Shown here: piece after piece, positions 8,542 through 18,502 of the stretch
Numbering within the stretch: position 1 is the stretch's first letter
How the letters are laid out: every line of letters starts with the position of its first letter
DNA from: Allostella vacuolata
GTDB lineage: Bacteria > Pseudomonadota > Alphaproteobacteria > ATCC43930 > Allostellaceae
NCBI GenBank assembly: GCA_006739055.1
Contig: AP019702.1
Location: 1,054,501 to 1,118,500 of the forward strand
Direction: 5' to 3'
Length of the DNA: 64,000 nt
Translations under genes and position numbers: made by a program
Notes under the pieces: generated by a model
The model's input: the letters and a program-made list of their open reading frames with translations, nothing else
Told to the model about the DNA's origin: nothing
Databases searched by the model: none

Positions 8542-8784
8542 CGAGCGCTATAGGCGAGGTCGAGCCCGGCCTGGAGCGCGCCGAAGGCGATCCCGCCCTG
8601 GCCGTGGCCGCCATGATGGCCGCGCGATTGGGATGCGTCTCCGAAATTTTCGAACCGAATTGCGTCGATGGAGGGCCGGGAATGGTCCCGAGGCTAGTGA
8701 TGCCACAGGACCCGAGGCCATAAACGGCGTGCCTGCGCGCCCGCTACCAAGCCGCGGAACGGCAAGACGGAAGGCTGTCAACGC
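8542..8784. other. Unassigned stretch inside the IS scar
   Basis: About 240 bp between the small acidic ORF and the stress-type gene. A plus-strand frame gives a short Ala-rich helix-like peptide but has no credible start. No gene, repeat or RNA is recognised here. Confidence 0.3.
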
Positions 8785-9351
8785 CTACGCGAATGCCGGT
8801 ACCGCATGGACGTGCACGTCCCGTCCGGAGTGTTTGGCAAGGATCTCGACGGCGCGCTCTTCTTCCTCGGCATTCCACGTCCGCGCCCACAGCAGCAAGC
8901 CTCCATGCTCCAGTTGCTCCTGCAAATGGCGGGCATGATGATCGCCGATCCATTTGGCCAGGATCGAGCCGATCACGCCACCGGCACCACCTGCCAAGGC
9001 AGCCGCAGCGATGGCTGCCGCCAGCGTACCCCCCGTGGCGACGATGGCTCCGGCTGCCGCCGTCGCCCCAATATACATGAGCCCCCCGACGACCCCGCCC
9101 TCGGCGTCTCCGACCGATTCCGTCGACACGTAGCAGCAGCGCGGGACCGATGCGTCATCCTCAAGCTCGGCGACCTTCCGGTATTTGTGCTCAAGCTTCT
9201 CCTCGACCGTCTTTTCGGCCGCGAGAAAACTCAGATCGGCGCGATCGAAGCCGGAACTCATCAAATCATCAATTGCCTCTTGCAACGTCTCGGGGGTGTC
9301 GAATACACCGACCGCCTCTCGAACCTTGTCGCTTTCTTCGGTTGGGGCCAT
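8785..9351 (-). CDS. Stress-type protein with glycine-rich membrane hairpin
   Basis: A 188-aa protein with a soluble N-terminal part (1-80; the VGVFDTPETLQEAIDDL start resembles the YflT/general-stress 17M-like fold), a Gly/Ala-rich hydrophobic hairpin (about 84-133) and a soluble tail (WARTWNAEEEERAVEIL, about 156-171). Related proteins are usually described as heat- or general-stress proteins of unknown mechanism. The start has a good GGGAGAAGAGAC ribosome site. Base composition is less GC-biased than the surroundings. It lies wholly inside the IS scar, so it was probably carried in or trapped there. The function is an inference from fold resemblance only. Confidence 0.65.
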   Translation of the reverse strand: MAPTEESDKVREAVGVFDTPETLQEAIDDLMSSGFDRADLSFLAAEKTVEEKLEHKYRKVAELEDDASVPRCCYVSTESVGDAEGGVVGGLMYIGATAAAGAIVATGGTLAAAIAAAALAGGAGGVIGSILAKWIGDHHARHLQEQLEHGGLLLWARTWNAEEEERAVEILAKHSGRDVHVHAVPAFA

Positions 9352-9372
9352 GTCTCTTCTCCCGAGGGCTGA

Positions 9373-9660
9373 GTGTGTTTATTTTGCTACATAAATCGAG
9401 GGTTGGAATTGATCTGGATCAGAGCCCTGGCCTGCAAGTTCGGTTTTTTGCTGCTTTACGCTTTCTCACCCCTCGCGGTAGCGGCAATTGGCCTACGATT
9501 GCGAGCAAGCTGGACCTTGGCGCTCGGCGCGATCCTCGTACTGGCGGTGACAGAGGTCGCGCATGGAAGCTCTATTGCGGCGTTCGTCAGCATCCTTCCG
9601 CAGAAACACTTCGTCGAGCGGATCGCGGGCAGTCACGTAGAGATCACCCGCAGCGGGTGA
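9373..9660 (+). pseudogene. Truncated zinc ABC transporter binding-protein (ZnuA-like) N-terminus
   Basis: The last 30 residues of this 95-codon frame (AAFVSILPQKHFVERIAG and following) match the start of mature ZnuA-like metal-binding proteins, preceded by a hydrophobic leader. The similarity stops abruptly around 9642-9646, where the opposite strand begins the transposase N-terminus. Both sequences share GATC at the join. The Zn-binding His residues and both lobes of a normal ZnuA of about 300 aa are absent, so this is a gene fragment. The first 60 residues look unlike a ZnuA leader and may be unrelated. Confidence 0.55.
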
Positions 9661-9731
9661 TCCCGGCGAACCCGGGCCTCCAGGTCGATATACGAGAACA
9701 GGTCCCCGGACCGTCCATCTCCGGCGCGCAT
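9633..9731 (-). pseudogene. Transposase N-terminal remnant (IS5/IS1182-type)
   Basis: Thirty codons reading from an ATG at 9731 encode a peptide with LFSYIDLEARV followed by RRDHPLRVI. This is the characteristic beginning of a large family of IS5/IS1182-type transposases (family recalled from memory). The frame hits a stop two codons after the match ends. It sits about 65 bp inside the right terminal repeat, where an intact element would start its transposase. The catalytic DDE region is absent. Confidence 0.65.
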
Positions 9732-9842
9732 CGCCCAATCCCCGTCCGATCCCGAACGACAGGCAATCACTCACCATCCGATACGCCAGCGGGTTCTTCA
9801 ACAGGCTGCCAGCCGGGCTTGGCAGGAAGTTTGCGTAGCCCT

Positions 9843-9870
9843 CCCCATCCGGTCTGGCAAGCGGATGGGG
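9843..9870 (+). promoter_or_regulatory. Hairpin just upstream of an ABC ATPase start
   Basis: CCCCATCCG and CGGATGGGG form a perfect 9-bp stem with a 10-nt loop, ending eight bases before the ATG at 9879 and abutting its ribosome site. It could limit ribosome access or end read-through transcription from the IS scar. There is no T-run. Confidence 0.4.
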
Positions 9871-9878
9871 GTAAGGGC

Positions 9879-10862
9879 ATGGGCAGGCTCCTGGAGATCG
9901 AGAATCTTTCGGTGCGGTTTCCCGCCCACGGCCAGGTGGTGCAGGCGGTCGACGGCGTCTCCTACTCGGTCGACGAGGGCGAGACGGTGGCGATCGTCGG
10001 CGAGAGCGGCTGCGGCAAGTCCGTGCATGCGCTGGCGATGACCGGCCTGGTGCCCCGCCCGCCGGCGGTGATCGGCGGCGCCGTCCGCTTCGCCGGGCGC
10101 GACCTGGCGAAGCTGGAGGAGGAGGAACTGCGCCGGCTGCGCGGCCCCGGCATCGGCATGGTGTTCCAGGAGCCGATGACCTCGCTCAACCCGCTGATGA
10201 CGGTCGGCCGCCAGCTGACCGAGCACATGCGGACCCATCTCGGCCTGTCGCGGGCGGCGGCGGTCGACCGCGCGGTCGAGCTGCTGACGCTGGTCGGGAT
10301 CGGCGAGCCGGCGGCCCGCCTGAAGCAGTATCCGCATCATTTCAGCGGCGGCATGCGCCAGCGGGTGATGATCGCCATGGCGCTCGCCTGCCGGCCGCGC
10401 CTGATCATCGCCGACGAGCCGACCACCGCGCTCGACGTCACCATCCAGGCCCAGATCCTGAAGCTGATGAAGGAGCTGACGCGCACCATGGGGGTGGCGA
10501 TGATCGTCATCACCCACAATCTCGGCCTGGTCGCCCGCTACGCCGACCGGGTCAACGTCATGTATGCCGGGCGCATCGTCGAGCATGGCCGCGCGGCCGA
10601 CATCTTCGCCGATCCGCAGCACCCCTACACGCGCGGCCTGCTGGCGTCGGTGCCGCGCCTGGACCGCCCGCGGACCGAGCGGCTGGTGCCGATCGAGGGC
10701 CAGCCGCCCGACCTGTCGCGTCTGGACGGCGGCTGCAGCTACCGCCCGCGCTGCGGCCTGGCGGTCGAGGCCTGCGGCCGGTCGCGCCCGGCGCTGGAGC
10801 CGGCGGGCGCGGCCCACGCCGCCGCCTGCTTCCGGCCGGGCCGGTTGCCGGCGGCGGCCTAG
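9879..10862 (+). CDS. Oligopeptide-type ABC transporter ATPase (OppD/DppD)
   Basis: A 327-aa ATPase energising an Opp/Dpp-type importer. It has Walker A GESGCGKS (41-48), Q-loop FQEPM, signature FSGGMRQR (155-162), Walker B LIIADE (175-180), and the C-terminal OppD extension with a Cys-containing element (CSYRPRC...ACGRSRP) typical of peptide-importer ATPases. The ATG at 9879 is used; the longer open frame runs back through the IS scar. It is on the strand opposite to the permease, SBP and OppF genes that complete its transporter and converges with them, an unusual arrangement for this operon type. Confidence 0.92.
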   Translation: MGRLLEIENLSVRFPAHGQVVQAVDGVSYSVDEGETVAIVGESGCGKSVHALAMTGLVPRPPAVIGGAVRFAGRDLAKLEEEELRRLRGPGIGMVFQEPMTSLNPLMTVGRQLTEHMRTHLGLSRAAAVDRAVELLTLVGIGEPAARLKQYPHHFSGGMRQRVMIAMALACRPRLIIADEPTTALDVTIQAQILKLMKELTRTMGVAMIVITHNLGLVARYADRVNVMYAGRIVEHGRAADIFADPQHPYTRGLLASVPRLDRPRTERLVPIEGQPPDLSRLDGGCSYRPRCGLAVEACGRSRPALEPAGAAHAAACFRPGRLPAAA

Positions 10863-10870
10863 CCGCCGGC
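10847..10870. terminator. Hairpin at convergent gene ends
   Basis: GCCGGCGGC and GCCGCCGGC arms (9 bp) flank a 6-nt loop that contains the TAG stop of the ATPase gene, and end just before the stop of the convergent permease gene. Candidate bidirectional terminator without a T-run. Confidence 0.45.
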
Positions 10871-10872
10871 AG

Positions 10873-11778
10873 CTACCCCGTCTCCTTGACGTCGAGCGCG
10901 TCGCGCAGGGCGTCGCCGACGAAGTTGATGCTGAGCACCGTCAGCATGATGAACAGGCCGGGGAAGACGCCGAGCCACCAGGCGCGGGAGATGAAGGTGC
11001 GCCCCTCCGCCAGGATCAGGCCCCAGGTCGGGGTGTCGGCGTCGACGCCGAGGCCGAGGAAGCTCAAGCCGGCCTCGGCCAGGATCGCGTAGGACACGCT
11101 GACGGTCGCCTGGACGATCAGCGGCGCCCCGGCGTTGGGCAGGACGTGGCGCAGCAGGATGCGCCAGTGCGAGCAGCCGACCGTGCGGGCGGCGTCGATG
11201 TACTGCTCCTGCTTGATGGTCAGCACCATGCCGCGGGCGATGCGCGCGAAGTCGTCGAGATAGGCGAGGCTGACCGCGATGATCACGTTCCACAGGCCGG
11301 TGCCGAACACCGCCACCATGTAGACGGCGATGATGAAGTTCGGGAACGCCCACTGCAGGTCGATGTAGCGCATCACCACGAAGTCGATCCAGCCGCCGAA
11401 ATAGCCGGCGAGCAGGCCGAGCGTCACGCCGATGACGAGCGAGATCGCCACCGTCGACAGGCCGACCACGATCGACACCTGGGCGCCGACGATCAGCCGG
11501 GACAGCACGTCGCGCCCCAGGTCGTCGACGCCCAGCGGATGGGACAGGCTGGGCGGCGACAGGGTCAGGTCGAACGAGGTCTCGGTCGGGTCGTAGGGCG
11601 AGAGCATCGGCCCGAAGACGGCGCAGACCAGCAGCAGGACCAGGACGACGACCCCGAACTGGGCCTTGCGGTCGGTCTTGAACGGGCGCAGCCAGCGCTG
11701 GCGGGCGGGCGGCGGCAGGTCGTCCGCGATGGCGGCCGGATGCGCCGCCGAGGGGGGAACGGTCAGGCTCTGGTCCAT
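10873..11778 (-). CDS. Oligopeptide-type ABC transporter permease (DppC)
   Basis: A 301-aa inner-membrane permease with a cytoplasmic N-terminal tail, a first helix at about residues 41-60, the LGVDDLGRDVLSRLIVGAQ segment diagnostic of OppC/DppC proteins, and the EAA loop (DAARTVGCSHWRILLRHVLP) that contacts the ATPases. Six transmembrane helices are expected. Its ATG shares one base with the upstream permease stop (TGATG), so translation is coupled. It is last in the minus-strand operon OppF-SBP-DppB-DppC. Confidence 0.93.
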   Translation of the reverse strand: MDQSLTVPPSAAHPAAIADDLPPPARQRWLRPFKTDRKAQFGVVVLVLLLVCAVFGPMLSPYDPTETSFDLTLSPPSLSHPLGVDDLGRDVLSRLIVGAQVSIVVGLSTVAISLVIGVTLGLLAGYFGGWIDFVVMRYIDLQWAFPNFIIAVYMVAVFGTGLWNVIIAVSLAYLDDFARIARGMVLTIKQEQYIDAARTVGCSHWRILLRHVLPNAGAPLIVQATVSVSYAILAEAGLSFLGLGVDADTPTWGLILAEGRTFISRAWWLGVFPGLFIMLTVLSINFVGDALRDALDVKETG

Positions 11779-12725
11779 CAGGAATACCGGATGCGGGGGT
11801 CGATGACGGTGTAGAGGAGGTCGACCACCAGGTTGGAGCCGATGAAGATGGCCGAGACGGCCAGGATCGCCCCCTGCACCACCGGATAGTCGCGGTTGAG
11901 GATGCCCTCGATGAGGGTCCGGCCCAGCCCCTTGATGGCGAACACGTTCTCCACCACCACCGTGCCGGCCAGCATCAGGGCGAGCGCGATGCCCATGACG
12001 GTGACGACGGGGATGAGCGCGTTGGGGAGCGCGTGGACCAGCAGGATGCGCCAGGTGAGCAGGCCCTTGGAGCGGGCGGTGCGCAGGTAGTCGGTCTTCA
12101 GCACCTCGATCATCGACGAGCGGATCATCCGCGCGATGATCGCGGCGAACGTCGTCCCGGCGGCGATCGCCGGCATGATGAGGTGGGAGAACCAGGGCCA
12201 GAAGCCCTCCGACAGGGGCGAGTAGCCGATCGCCGGCAACCATTGCAGGTTGGCCGCGAACAGGATGATCAGCAGGATCGCGAACCAGAAGTCGGGCATC
12301 GACAGGCCGAGGAAGGCGACCAGGGTGAGCGCGTTGTCGGCCGGGCTGTTCTTGCGCATCGCCGCCACGATCCCGGCCGGCACGGCGATGATGCAGGCGA
12401 CCACGAAGGACAGGCCGGCGATCGACAGGGTGCGCGGCAGCGCCTCGGCCAGGAGCTGGCGGACCGGCGCCTGGCTGCCATAGATCGAGGTGCCGAAATT
12501 GCCGTGCAGCAGCTGCCATAGCCAGCGCGCATACTGCTCGACCAGGGGCACGTCCATGCCGAGCGCCTTGCGCAGGTCCTCGGCCGCGGCCGGGTCGCCG
12601 GAATCGAACATCATCGCGGCCAGCGGGTCCCCCGGCACCGCGCGCATCATGAAGAAGACCAGGGTGGCCACCGCCCACATCACGAGCAGCGCCCCCAGGA
12701 TCCGCCGGACCAGGTATCCTGCCAT
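11778..12725 (-). CDS. Oligopeptide-type ABC transporter permease (DppB)
   Basis: A 315-aa permease. The N-terminal MAGYLVRRILGALLVMW helix and the FFMMRAVPGDPLAA motif are characteristic of OppB/DppB, followed by a periplasmic region, further helices and the EAA loop (DYLRTARSKGLLTWRILLVHALP). The C-terminus VVDLLYTVIDPRIRYS is also family-typical. It pairs with the DppC gene immediately downstream. A 56-bp gap with a strong hairpin separates it from the SBP gene upstream. Confidence 0.93.
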   Translation of the reverse strand: MAGYLVRRILGALLVMWAVATLVFFMMRAVPGDPLAAMMFDSGDPAAAEDLRKALGMDVPLVEQYARWLWQLLHGNFGTSIYGSQAPVRQLLAEALPRTLSIAGLSFVVACIIAVPAGIVAAMRKNSPADNALTLVAFLGLSMPDFWFAILLIILFAANLQWLPAIGYSPLSEGFWPWFSHLIMPAIAAGTTFAAIIARMIRSSMIEVLKTDYLRTARSKGLLTWRILLVHALPNALIPVVTVMGIALALMLAGTVVVENVFAIKGLGRTLIEGILNRDYPVVQGAILAVSAIFIGSNLVVDLLYTVIDPRIRYS

Positions 12726-12751
12726 TCGCTCTCTCCCGCAGGGGGTGGCGA

Positions 12752-12775
12752 GGGGGCGGCCCGACGGCCGCCCCC
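12752..12775 (-). promoter_or_regulatory. Intercistronic hairpin between SBP and permease genes
   Basis: GGGGGCGGCC and GGCCGCCCCC form a perfect 10-bp stem with a CGAC loop between the SBP stop (12782) and the DppB start (12725). Such stems after binding-protein genes commonly stabilise the SBP message or partially terminate, giving more SBP than permease. That role is inferred from the position. Confidence 0.45.
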
Positions 12776-12781
12776 GTCCGG

Positions 12782-14563
12782 TCAGGCGAGCGTCGTGCGG
12801 TCGAGGTCGACCAGCGCCGGGATCCGGCTGACGTCGGGGAAGTTCACCGACTTGCGATGGATGAGGATCGTCGCCGGGTGGTAGAGGAAGGCCGAGGCGA
12901 CCTTGTCCGAGGTGATCCGGTCCGCCTTGCGCACCAGGTCGCGGCGCTTCTCCAGGTTGCCTTCGACCCGTTGCTGCTCGATCAGCGCATCGGCCTCCTT
13001 GTCGGAGAAGTAGCCGAAGGGGTACTTCGCCTTGTCGCGCTTCTGGCCGTTGAACAGGGACGAGGTCTGCATCCAGTCGACGATGGCGTCGTCGGGGTCG
13101 TAGTCGCCGCCGCTGCCGATGCGCACCATGTCCCATTCCATGGTCGAGAACTCGTCGAGGGCGACGGGGATGTCCTTCACCACCGGCTCCATCTCGATGC
13201 CGAGGTTGCGCTTCAGGATCGCGCGCACGACCTCCACCTGGCGGCGCATCGGCGGGGTCAGCAGCACCTTGAGGCGCGGGAAGCCCTTGCCGTCGGGATA
13301 GCCGGCCGCCGCCATCAGCTTCTTCGCCTCGGCCAGGTCGAAGCGCTGCAGGCTGGTCTTCGCCAGTTCCTTGTCGAAGTAGAAGGCCATGGCGGGGTTG
13401 ATCGAGCCGTGCGCCGGCGTGCCGCGGCCGAACTCCGCCTGCTTGATGAACAGCTCGCGGTCGAGCGCCTTGGCGATGGCCAGGCGGACCATGAAGCCCT
13501 TCTCCTTCATCAGCTCGGCGATCGGCTTGTCGAAGCTCGACACCTTGAAGGGGTCGCGGTGCGGGTTGAGCCAGATCGATTCGAAACCGGGCGAGGCCTG
13601 GGCGGTCACCACCAGGTCCTTGTTGGCGACCAGCCGGTCGATCAGCTCGGGCGCGATCTGCCCGCCGCCGATCAGCTGGATGTCGCCCGCCTCGATCGCG
13701 GCCGCCAGCGGCTCGGCATCGAGGATCGGCTGGATCTGGACGCGGTCGAGCTTCGGCCGCTCCGGGTCGTAGTAGCGATCGAACTTCTCCAGCACCACGC
13801 TCTGGCCCAGCGTGTGCTGGGTGATGCGGAAGGGCCCCGTGCCGACCGGCATCATGCCGTGCGCGGCCTCGCCCAGCTTGTCGATGGCGGCCTTGTTGAG
13901 GATGGTCAGCACCCGGCCGCTCGACCGCTCGGTGGTCTTGACCAGGAACGATGCCTGCGGCCCCGCCAGCTTGAAGCGGACCTTGTGCGGCCCGAGCTTC
14001 TCGATCCCCTTGACGTTGCCGAGCGCGCGGGAATGGATCGACACTGCCGGGTTCTTGGACCGCTCGTAGGTGAAGAGCACGTCGTCGGCGGTGAAGGGCT
14101 CGCCATTGTGGAAGGTGACGCCCTCGCGCAGGTTGAAGGTGTACTCGGTGCCGTCGGCGGACAGCTCCCAGTCGCGCGCCAGGTCCGCCTCGGCGATCAG
14201 GTCGGCGTTGATGTGGGTCAGCCCGGACAGCACGTTGGAGGTGATCTGGAACTGCAGCACCTGGTTCATCCGGGCCGGGTCGAGGGTGGTGATCTGGCCG
14301 ACGCCGGCCCAGCCGCACTTCAGCGTGCCCCCGGCCTTGCCCTGGGCCCGGGCCGGCCCCGCCGGCAGCAGGTGGGCGGCGGTCAGCGTGCCGGCCGCCG
14401 CCATCAGCCGCAGCACGCCGCGCCGGCTGATCTGCGGGCCGGACATCTCGGCCCGGGACAGGCCGACCAGCGGATCCCTGGGGTCGAAGTCGTGGGCATC
14501 GTCCCATGCCGCCTGCATCGCTGCGACCTCTGGGGGGGCGGAACGGTCGTGGTGATCCGTCAT
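12782..14563 (-). CDS. ABC transporter substrate-binding protein, family 5 (peptide/nickel type)
   Basis: A 593-aa periplasmic receptor of the SBP_bac_5 class. The N-terminus carries an unusually long 45-residue lead before a twin-arginine motif (SRRGVLRL, 46-53), a hydrophobic stretch and an Ala-x-Ala cleavage site near 73, so Tat export is likely. The mature part includes the class-typical [21 protein letters not shown] region. The ATG at 14563 follows AAGGAG; upstream residues in the frame look non-coding. It overlaps the OppF stop (ATGA). Neighbouring hydantoinase-type genes suggest a cyclic amide or its peptide-like product as ligand; this is inference. Confidence 0.9.
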   Translation of the reverse strand: MTDHHDRSAPPEVAAMQAAWDDAHDFDPRDPLVGLSRAEMSGPQISRRGVLRLMAAAGTLTAAHLLPAGPARAQGKAGGTLKCGWAGVGQITTLDPARMNQVLQFQITSNVLSGLTHINADLIAEADLARDWELSADGTEYTFNLREGVTFHNGEPFTADDVLFTYERSKNPAVSIHSRALGNVKGIEKLGPHKVRFKLAGPQASFLVKTTERSSGRVLTILNKAAIDKLGEAAHGMMPVGTGPFRITQHTLGQSVVLEKFDRYYDPERPKLDRVQIQPILDAEPLAAAIEAGDIQLIGGGQIAPELIDRLVANKDLVVTAQASPGFESIWLNPHRDPFKVSSFDKPIAELMKEKGFMVRLAIAKALDRELFIKQAEFGRGTPAHGSINPAMAFYFDKELAKTSLQRFDLAEAKKLMAAAGYPDGKGFPRLKVLLTPPMRRQVEVVRAILKRNLGIEMEPVVKDIPVALDEFSTMEWDMVRIGSGGDYDPDDAIVDWMQTSSLFNGQKRDKAKYPFGYFSDKEADALIEQQRVEGNLEKRRDLVRKADRITSDKVASAFLYHPATILIHRKSVNFPDVSRIPALVDLDRTTLA

Positions 14564-15657
14564 GGCGCTGCTCCTTCGATGGGAATGGAGGGGGCGAGGG
14601 CAAGAGAGGGGGGAAGGGGGGTGCCGGCCCGGATGCAGGCGGCGAAATGGTCCGCGCCCATCGCCCGCGGCGCCGGCGGCGCGGCCGCGCATTCGGGGAT
14701 CGCGATCGGGCAGCGCGGGTGGAAGACGCAGCCCGACGGCGGGTTGACCGGGCTCGGCACCTCGCCGTCGAGCGGCTGCGGGGTGCGCTCGGCCTCGATC
14801 GCCGGGTCCGGCACCGGCACCGCCGACAGCAGCGCGCGGGTGTAGGGGTGGGCCGGGCGGTCGAACAGCGCGTCGGCGTCGCCCTGCTCGACCAGCCGCC
14901 CCAGATACATGACCCCGACCCGGCGGCAGAGATGGCGGACCACGCCCAGATCGTGGGCGATGAAGAGGTAGGTCAGGCCGAAGGCCTTCTGCAGCTCCTC
15001 CAGCAGGTTGACGATCTGCGCCTGCACCGACACGTCGAGCGCCGAGACCGCCTCGTCGCAGACGATCAGCTCGGGCTTCAGCGCCAGCGCGCGGGCGATG
15101 CCGACCCGCTGCCGCTGGCCGCCCGACATCTCGTGCGGATAGCGCCCGGCGATCCGCCGCGGCAGACCGCAGACGTCGAGCAGCGAATGCACCTCGCGGT
15201 CGAGGCCGGCCCGGTCTAGGCCCATGGCATGGACGATGAAGGGTTCGCGCAGGATGTCGCCCACGGTCATGCGCGGGTTGAGCGAGGAATAGGGGTCCTG
15301 GAAGATCGCCTGGACCTGGCGGCGGAAGCGCTTCAGGCCGCCGCCCTTGAGGCGGGTCACGTCCTGGCCGTCGAAATGGATGGTGCCGCCGGTCGGCTCC
15401 AGCAGCTTCAGGATGGTGCGGGCGATGGTGGTCTTGCCGCAGCCGGACTCGCCGACCAGGCCGAAGGTCTCGCCGCGGCGGATCGAGAAGCTGACCCCGT
15501 CGACCGCGCGCACCCGGCCGACCTCGCGCCGGAACAGCTGCCCCCGCATGACCGGGAAGTGCACCGCCAGCCCCGTGACCTCGATCCGCGCCGCGCCGCT
15601 CGCGGGCGCCGTGCCGGGCCTCTCGTCTGTCGCCGTCGTCGCCGTGGCAGCCTCCAT
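14560..15657 (-). CDS. Oligopeptide-type ABC transporter ATPase (OppF/DppF)
   Basis: A 365-aa ATPase with Walker A GESGCGKT (69-76), the [12 protein letters not shown]-loop typical of OppF, signature MSGGQRQR (177-184), Walker B LIVCDE (197-202) and the C-terminal Cys motif ([16 protein letters not shown]). It is the first gene of the minus-strand transporter operon and is divergent from the DUF917/HyuA pair across a 210-bp spacer that probably holds both promoters. The N-terminal 24 residues are Ala/Thr-rich and poorly conserved. Confidence 0.92.
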   Translation of the reverse strand: MEAATATTATDERPGTAPASGAARIEVTGLAVHFPVMRGQLFRREVGRVRAVDGVSFSIRRGETFGLVGESGCGKTTIARTILKLLEPTGGTIHFDGQDVTRLKGGGLKRFRRQVQAIFQDPYSSLNPRMTVGDILREPFIVHAMGLDRAGLDREVHSLLDVCGLPRRIAGRYPHEMSGGQRQRVGIARALALKPELIVCDEAVSALDVSVQAQIVNLLEELQKAFGLTYLFIAHDLGVVRHLCRRVGVMYLGRLVEQGDADALFDRPAHPYTRALLSAVPVPDPAIEAERTPQPLDGEVPSPVNPPSGCVFHPRCPIAIPECAAAPPAPRAMGADHFAACIRAGTPLPPSLALAPSIPIEGAAP

Positions 15658-15852
15658 CGATGGATGGGCAATCAGGGGGAGCGTCGGTCGTCCGCTTCTA
15701 CGCGTGCCGGGACTTGGCAGAGGGAGACAGCAAGAGGCGTGCCAGGGCACGGACGCGCCGCCGGAGGGGGAATTCGCTCCGCCTTCGGTCCGATCCATGC
15801 ATGATGGCGGGGATCCTTCCCGGCCCGGGTCGCCCCCCGTCGGCCCCAATTC

Positions 15853-15867
15853 TGATCGAGTGATCGA
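15853..15867 (+). promoter_or_regulatory. TGATCGA direct repeat before the DUF917 start
   Basis: Two copies of TGATCGA separated by one base end right at the ATG of the DUF917 gene, in the 210-bp divergent spacer (15658-15867) between the OppF gene and the HyuA pair. It may be a regulator half-site pair. No ribosome site of normal strength is visible, so it may also influence initiation. Confidence 0.25.
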
Positions 15868-16965
15868 ATGCCCCGACCCCCCTTCGAACTGACCGAGCGC
15901 GACCTCGAGGATTTCGCGACCGGTGCCTGGATCCTCGGCACCGGCGGCGGCGGCGACCCCTACTTCTCGCTGCTGGAGGCCAAGATGCACCTGGCCGCGG
16001 GGCGGCGGGTGACGGTGATCGACCCCCTGTCGCTGGCCGACGACGCCATGGTCGCCTGCGTCGGCCAGATGGGCGCGCCGCTCGCCAAGCAGGAGAAGCT
16101 GTGCGACGGGGAGGTGATCGCCAGCACCATCCCGATGATGGAGGAGCATATCGGCCGCAAGTTCGAGGCCGTGATGCTGTGGGAGGTGGGCGGCAACAAC
16201 GGCTTCCAGGCGATCCTGTCGGGGATGCTGCTGGGCCTGCCGGTGGTCGACTGCGACGCCATGGGCCGCGCCTTCCCGCAGGCCGACATGACCACCTTCG
16301 CCATCTGCGACCTGCCGGCCTATCCCTGGACCATGGTCGACATCCGCCGCAACCGGCTGATCTTCGCCGAGGCCGAGGACTGGTCGTGGATGGAGCGGAT
16401 GACGCGCAAGGTCTCGACCGTGTTCGGCGCGTCGGCCGCCACCTGCAAGGCGCCGCGCACCGGCGAGGAGGTGAAGCGCGGCAGCTGCCTGCACACCCTG
16501 TCGCGGGCCTTGTCGATCGGCCGCACGGTGCGCGCGGCGCGCGCCGCCCACGCCGACCCGATCGCCGCGGTGGTCGCGGCCGAGGCCGGCCTCGTGCTCT
16601 TCCGCGGCAAGGTCAGCGACGTGATGCGCCGGGCGACCGACGGCTGGCTGCGCGGCCGGGTCGCCATCGAGGGGCTGGACGGCGATGCCGGCGAGACCAT
16701 GGCGATCGACTTTCAGAACGAGTTCTCGGTCGCCTGGAAGGGCGAGGCGGTGGCGGCGACGGTGCCGGACCTGATCTGCCTGCTCGACAGCGCCTCGGGC
16801 GAGGCGATCGGCACCGAGACGGTGCGCTACGGTCAGCGGGTGACGGTGATCGCCCTGCCGGCGCCGGCCATCCTGACCAGTCCCAAGGGCCTGAAGCATG
16901 TCGGCCCGCGCGCCTTCGGCTTCGACCTCGACTTCCACTCCCTCTTCGCGGAGCGCCCGGCATGA
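15868..16965 (+). CDS. DUF917-family protein (S-methyl-thiohydantoin desulfurase-like fold)
   Basis: A 365-aa protein of the DUF917 family, which is nearly always encoded beside HyuA-type hydantoinase/oxoprolinase genes. The family start is clear ([24 protein letters not shown]), as are the [16 protein letters not shown] core and the ENEFSVAW-like region ([11 protein letters not shown]). In related proteins the Gly-rich stretch and the following Asp-containing core form the active-site face. It overlaps the next gene by ATGA, so the two products are probably made in equal amounts and may form one complex acting on a cyclic amide. The exact reaction is unknown here. Confidence 0.88.
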   Translation: MPRPPFELTERDLEDFATGAWILGTGGGGDPYFSLLEAKMHLAAGRRVTVIDPLSLADDAMVACVGQMGAPLAKQEKLCDGEVIASTIPMMEEHIGRKFEAVMLWEVGGNNGFQAILSGMLLGLPVVDCDAMGRAFPQADMTTFAICDLPAYPWTMVDIRRNRLIFAEAEDWSWMERMTRKVSTVFGASAATCKAPRTGEEVKRGSCLHTLSRALSIGRTVRAARAAHADPIAAVVAAEAGLVLFRGKVSDVMRRATDGWLRGRVAIEGLDGDAGETMAIDFQNEFSVAWKGEAVAATVPDLICLLDSASGEAIGTETVRYGQRVTVIALPAPAILTSPKGLKHVGPRAFGFDLDFHSLFAERPA

Positions 16966-18497
16966 TCCGCATCGGCATCGATGTCGGCGGCACCAACACC
17001 GACGCCGTCCTGATCGAGGACGGGGCCGTCCGCCACGCCGTCAAGACGGCGACCACCGAGGACGTGACCGGCGGCATTCTGGCGACGCTGCGCCGCCTGC
17101 TCGACGAGAGCGGCGTCGCCGGCGGGGCGGTGGGTGCGGTGATGATCGGCACCACCCATTTCACCAACGCCGTCGTGCAGCGCCGCGGGCTGGCCCGCAC
17201 GGCCGGCCTGCGCATCTGCCTGCCGGCCGCGCGCACCCTGCCGCCCTTCGTCGACTGGCCGGCCGACCTGCGCGCCGTGGTGGCCGGGTCGACCCATCTG
17301 GTGCGCGGCGGCTACGAGGTCGACGGCATGCCGATCGCGCCGTTCGATGCCGATGCCGTGCGGGCCGCCGCCCGCGCCATCCGCGCCGAGGGCACCCGCG
17401 CGGTCGCCGTCACCGGCGCCTTCTCGCCGCTCAACCCCGACCAGGAGCAGCGGGCGGCCGCCATCCTGGCCGAGGAATGGCCCGAGGCGCGCGTCACCCT
17501 CTCCCACGAGCTGGGCCGCATCGGCCTGCTCGCGCGCGAGAACGTGTCGCTGCTGAACGCGGCCCTGGTGCCGATGGCGCTGCACACGGTGGCCGCCTTC
17601 CGCACCGCGCTGGAGGCGGTCGGCATCGCCGCCCCCCTCTTCATCACCCAGAACGACGGTACGGTGGTGAGCTCCGACGAGGCAGCCGCCTATCCGGTGC
17701 GCTCCTTCGCCTCGGGCCCGACCAACAGCCTGCGCGGGGCGGCTTTCCTGTCCGGCCTCGACCGGGCGCTGGTGGTCGATGTCGGCGGCACCACGTCGGA
17801 TGTCGGCAGCCTCGTCAACGGCTTCCCGCGCGAGGCGAACAACGTGGTCGAGGTGGGGGGCGTGCGCACGCTGTTCCGCATGCCGGACCTGTTGTCGATC
17901 GGGCTGGGCGGCGGGACCCTGTGCGACCCGGACGACCCGAGCCGCATCGGCCCGGTCAGCGTCGGCTTCCGCCTGACCGAGCGCGCCCGCGTGTTCGGCG
18001 GCCCGGACCTGACCGCGACCGACGTGGCGGTGGCGGCCGGCCTGGTCGAACTGGGCGACCCGGCCAAGGTGGCCGGCCTCGACCCGGGCTATGTCCGGGC
18101 GGCCGTCGCCCGCATGCACGCGATGATCGCGGACGCCGTCGACCGCATGAAGAGCGACGCCACCGCGGTGCCGCTGATCGCCGTCGGCGGCGGCGCCTTC
18201 CTGGTGCCGGACCAGCTGCCCGGCGTCTCCGAGGTGGTGCGGGTGCCGCACCAGGGCGTCGCCAACGCCCTCGGGGCGGCAATCGCCCAGGTCAGCGGCG
18301 AGGTCGACCAGATCTTCCGCGACCTGCCGCGCGAGCAGGCCATGGCCCGCGCCCGCGATCTGGCGGAGGCGCGCGCGGTGCGCGCCGGGGCCGCCCGCGA
18401 GGGGCTGAAGCTGGTGGAGATGGAAGACATCCCGCTCGCCTACCTGCCCGGCAACTCACTGCGGGTGCGGGCGCGGGTGGTGGGTGACGTGGCGTAG
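16962..18497 (+). CDS. Hydantoinase/oxoprolinase subunit A family protein (HyuA-like)
   Basis: A 511-aa protein of the ATP-dependent hydantoinase/oxoprolinase class. It starts with the actin-like phosphate-binding loop [10 protein letters not shown] (5-14), a second loop ([14 protein letters not shown]) and a Gly-rich [11 protein letters not shown] segment. It is shorter than the HyuA half of the fused protein at 24-28 kb and belongs to the DUF917-linked subgroup. It is coupled by ATGA to the DUF917 gene and converges with the second Opp-type operon six bases further on. The likely role is ATP-driven ring opening of a hydantoin-like compound. Confidence 0.9.
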   Translation: MIRIGIDVGGTNTDAVLIEDGAVRHAVKTATTEDVTGGILATLRRLLDESGVAGGAVGAVMIGTTHFTNAVVQRRGLARTAGLRICLPAARTLPPFVDWPADLRAVVAGSTHLVRGGYEVDGMPIAPFDADAVRAAARAIRAEGTRAVAVTGAFSPLNPDQEQRAAAILAEEWPEARVTLSHELGRIGLLARENVSLLNAALVPMALHTVAAFRTALEAVGIAAPLFITQNDGTVVSSDEAAAYPVRSFASGPTNSLRGAAFLSGLDRALVVDVGGTTSDVGSLVNGFPREANNVVEVGGVRTLFRMPDLLSIGLGGGTLCDPDDPSRIGPVSVGFRLTERARVFGGPDLTATDVAVAAGLVELGDPAKVAGLDPGYVRAAVARMHAMIADAVDRMKSDATAVPLIAVGGGAFLVPDQLPGVSEVVRVPHQGVANALGAAIAQVSGEVDQIFRDLPREQAMARARDLAEARAVRAGAAREGLKLVEMEDIPLAYLPGNSLRVRARVVGDVA

Positions 18498-18502
18498 CCC
18501 GC

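Larger units (their letters stand above)
8380..9811. mobile_element. IS element scar bounded by inverted terminal sequences
   Basis: The left edge (8380-8396) reads GCAGGCTGTTGAAGAAG. The reverse complement of the right edge (about 9794-9810) reads GGCAGCCTGTTGAAGAA, so the ends are near-identical inverted repeats of a kind common in IS5/IS1182-type elements. Inside the right edge lies a transposase N-terminus (9633-9731, minus). The rest of the transposase is missing. Its place is taken by a stress-type gene, a ZnuA-like fragment and an unassigned stretch. The 1.43-kb span is close to a complete IS of this class, but the interior is foreign to it. No clear target duplication was found. Confidence 0.6.
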
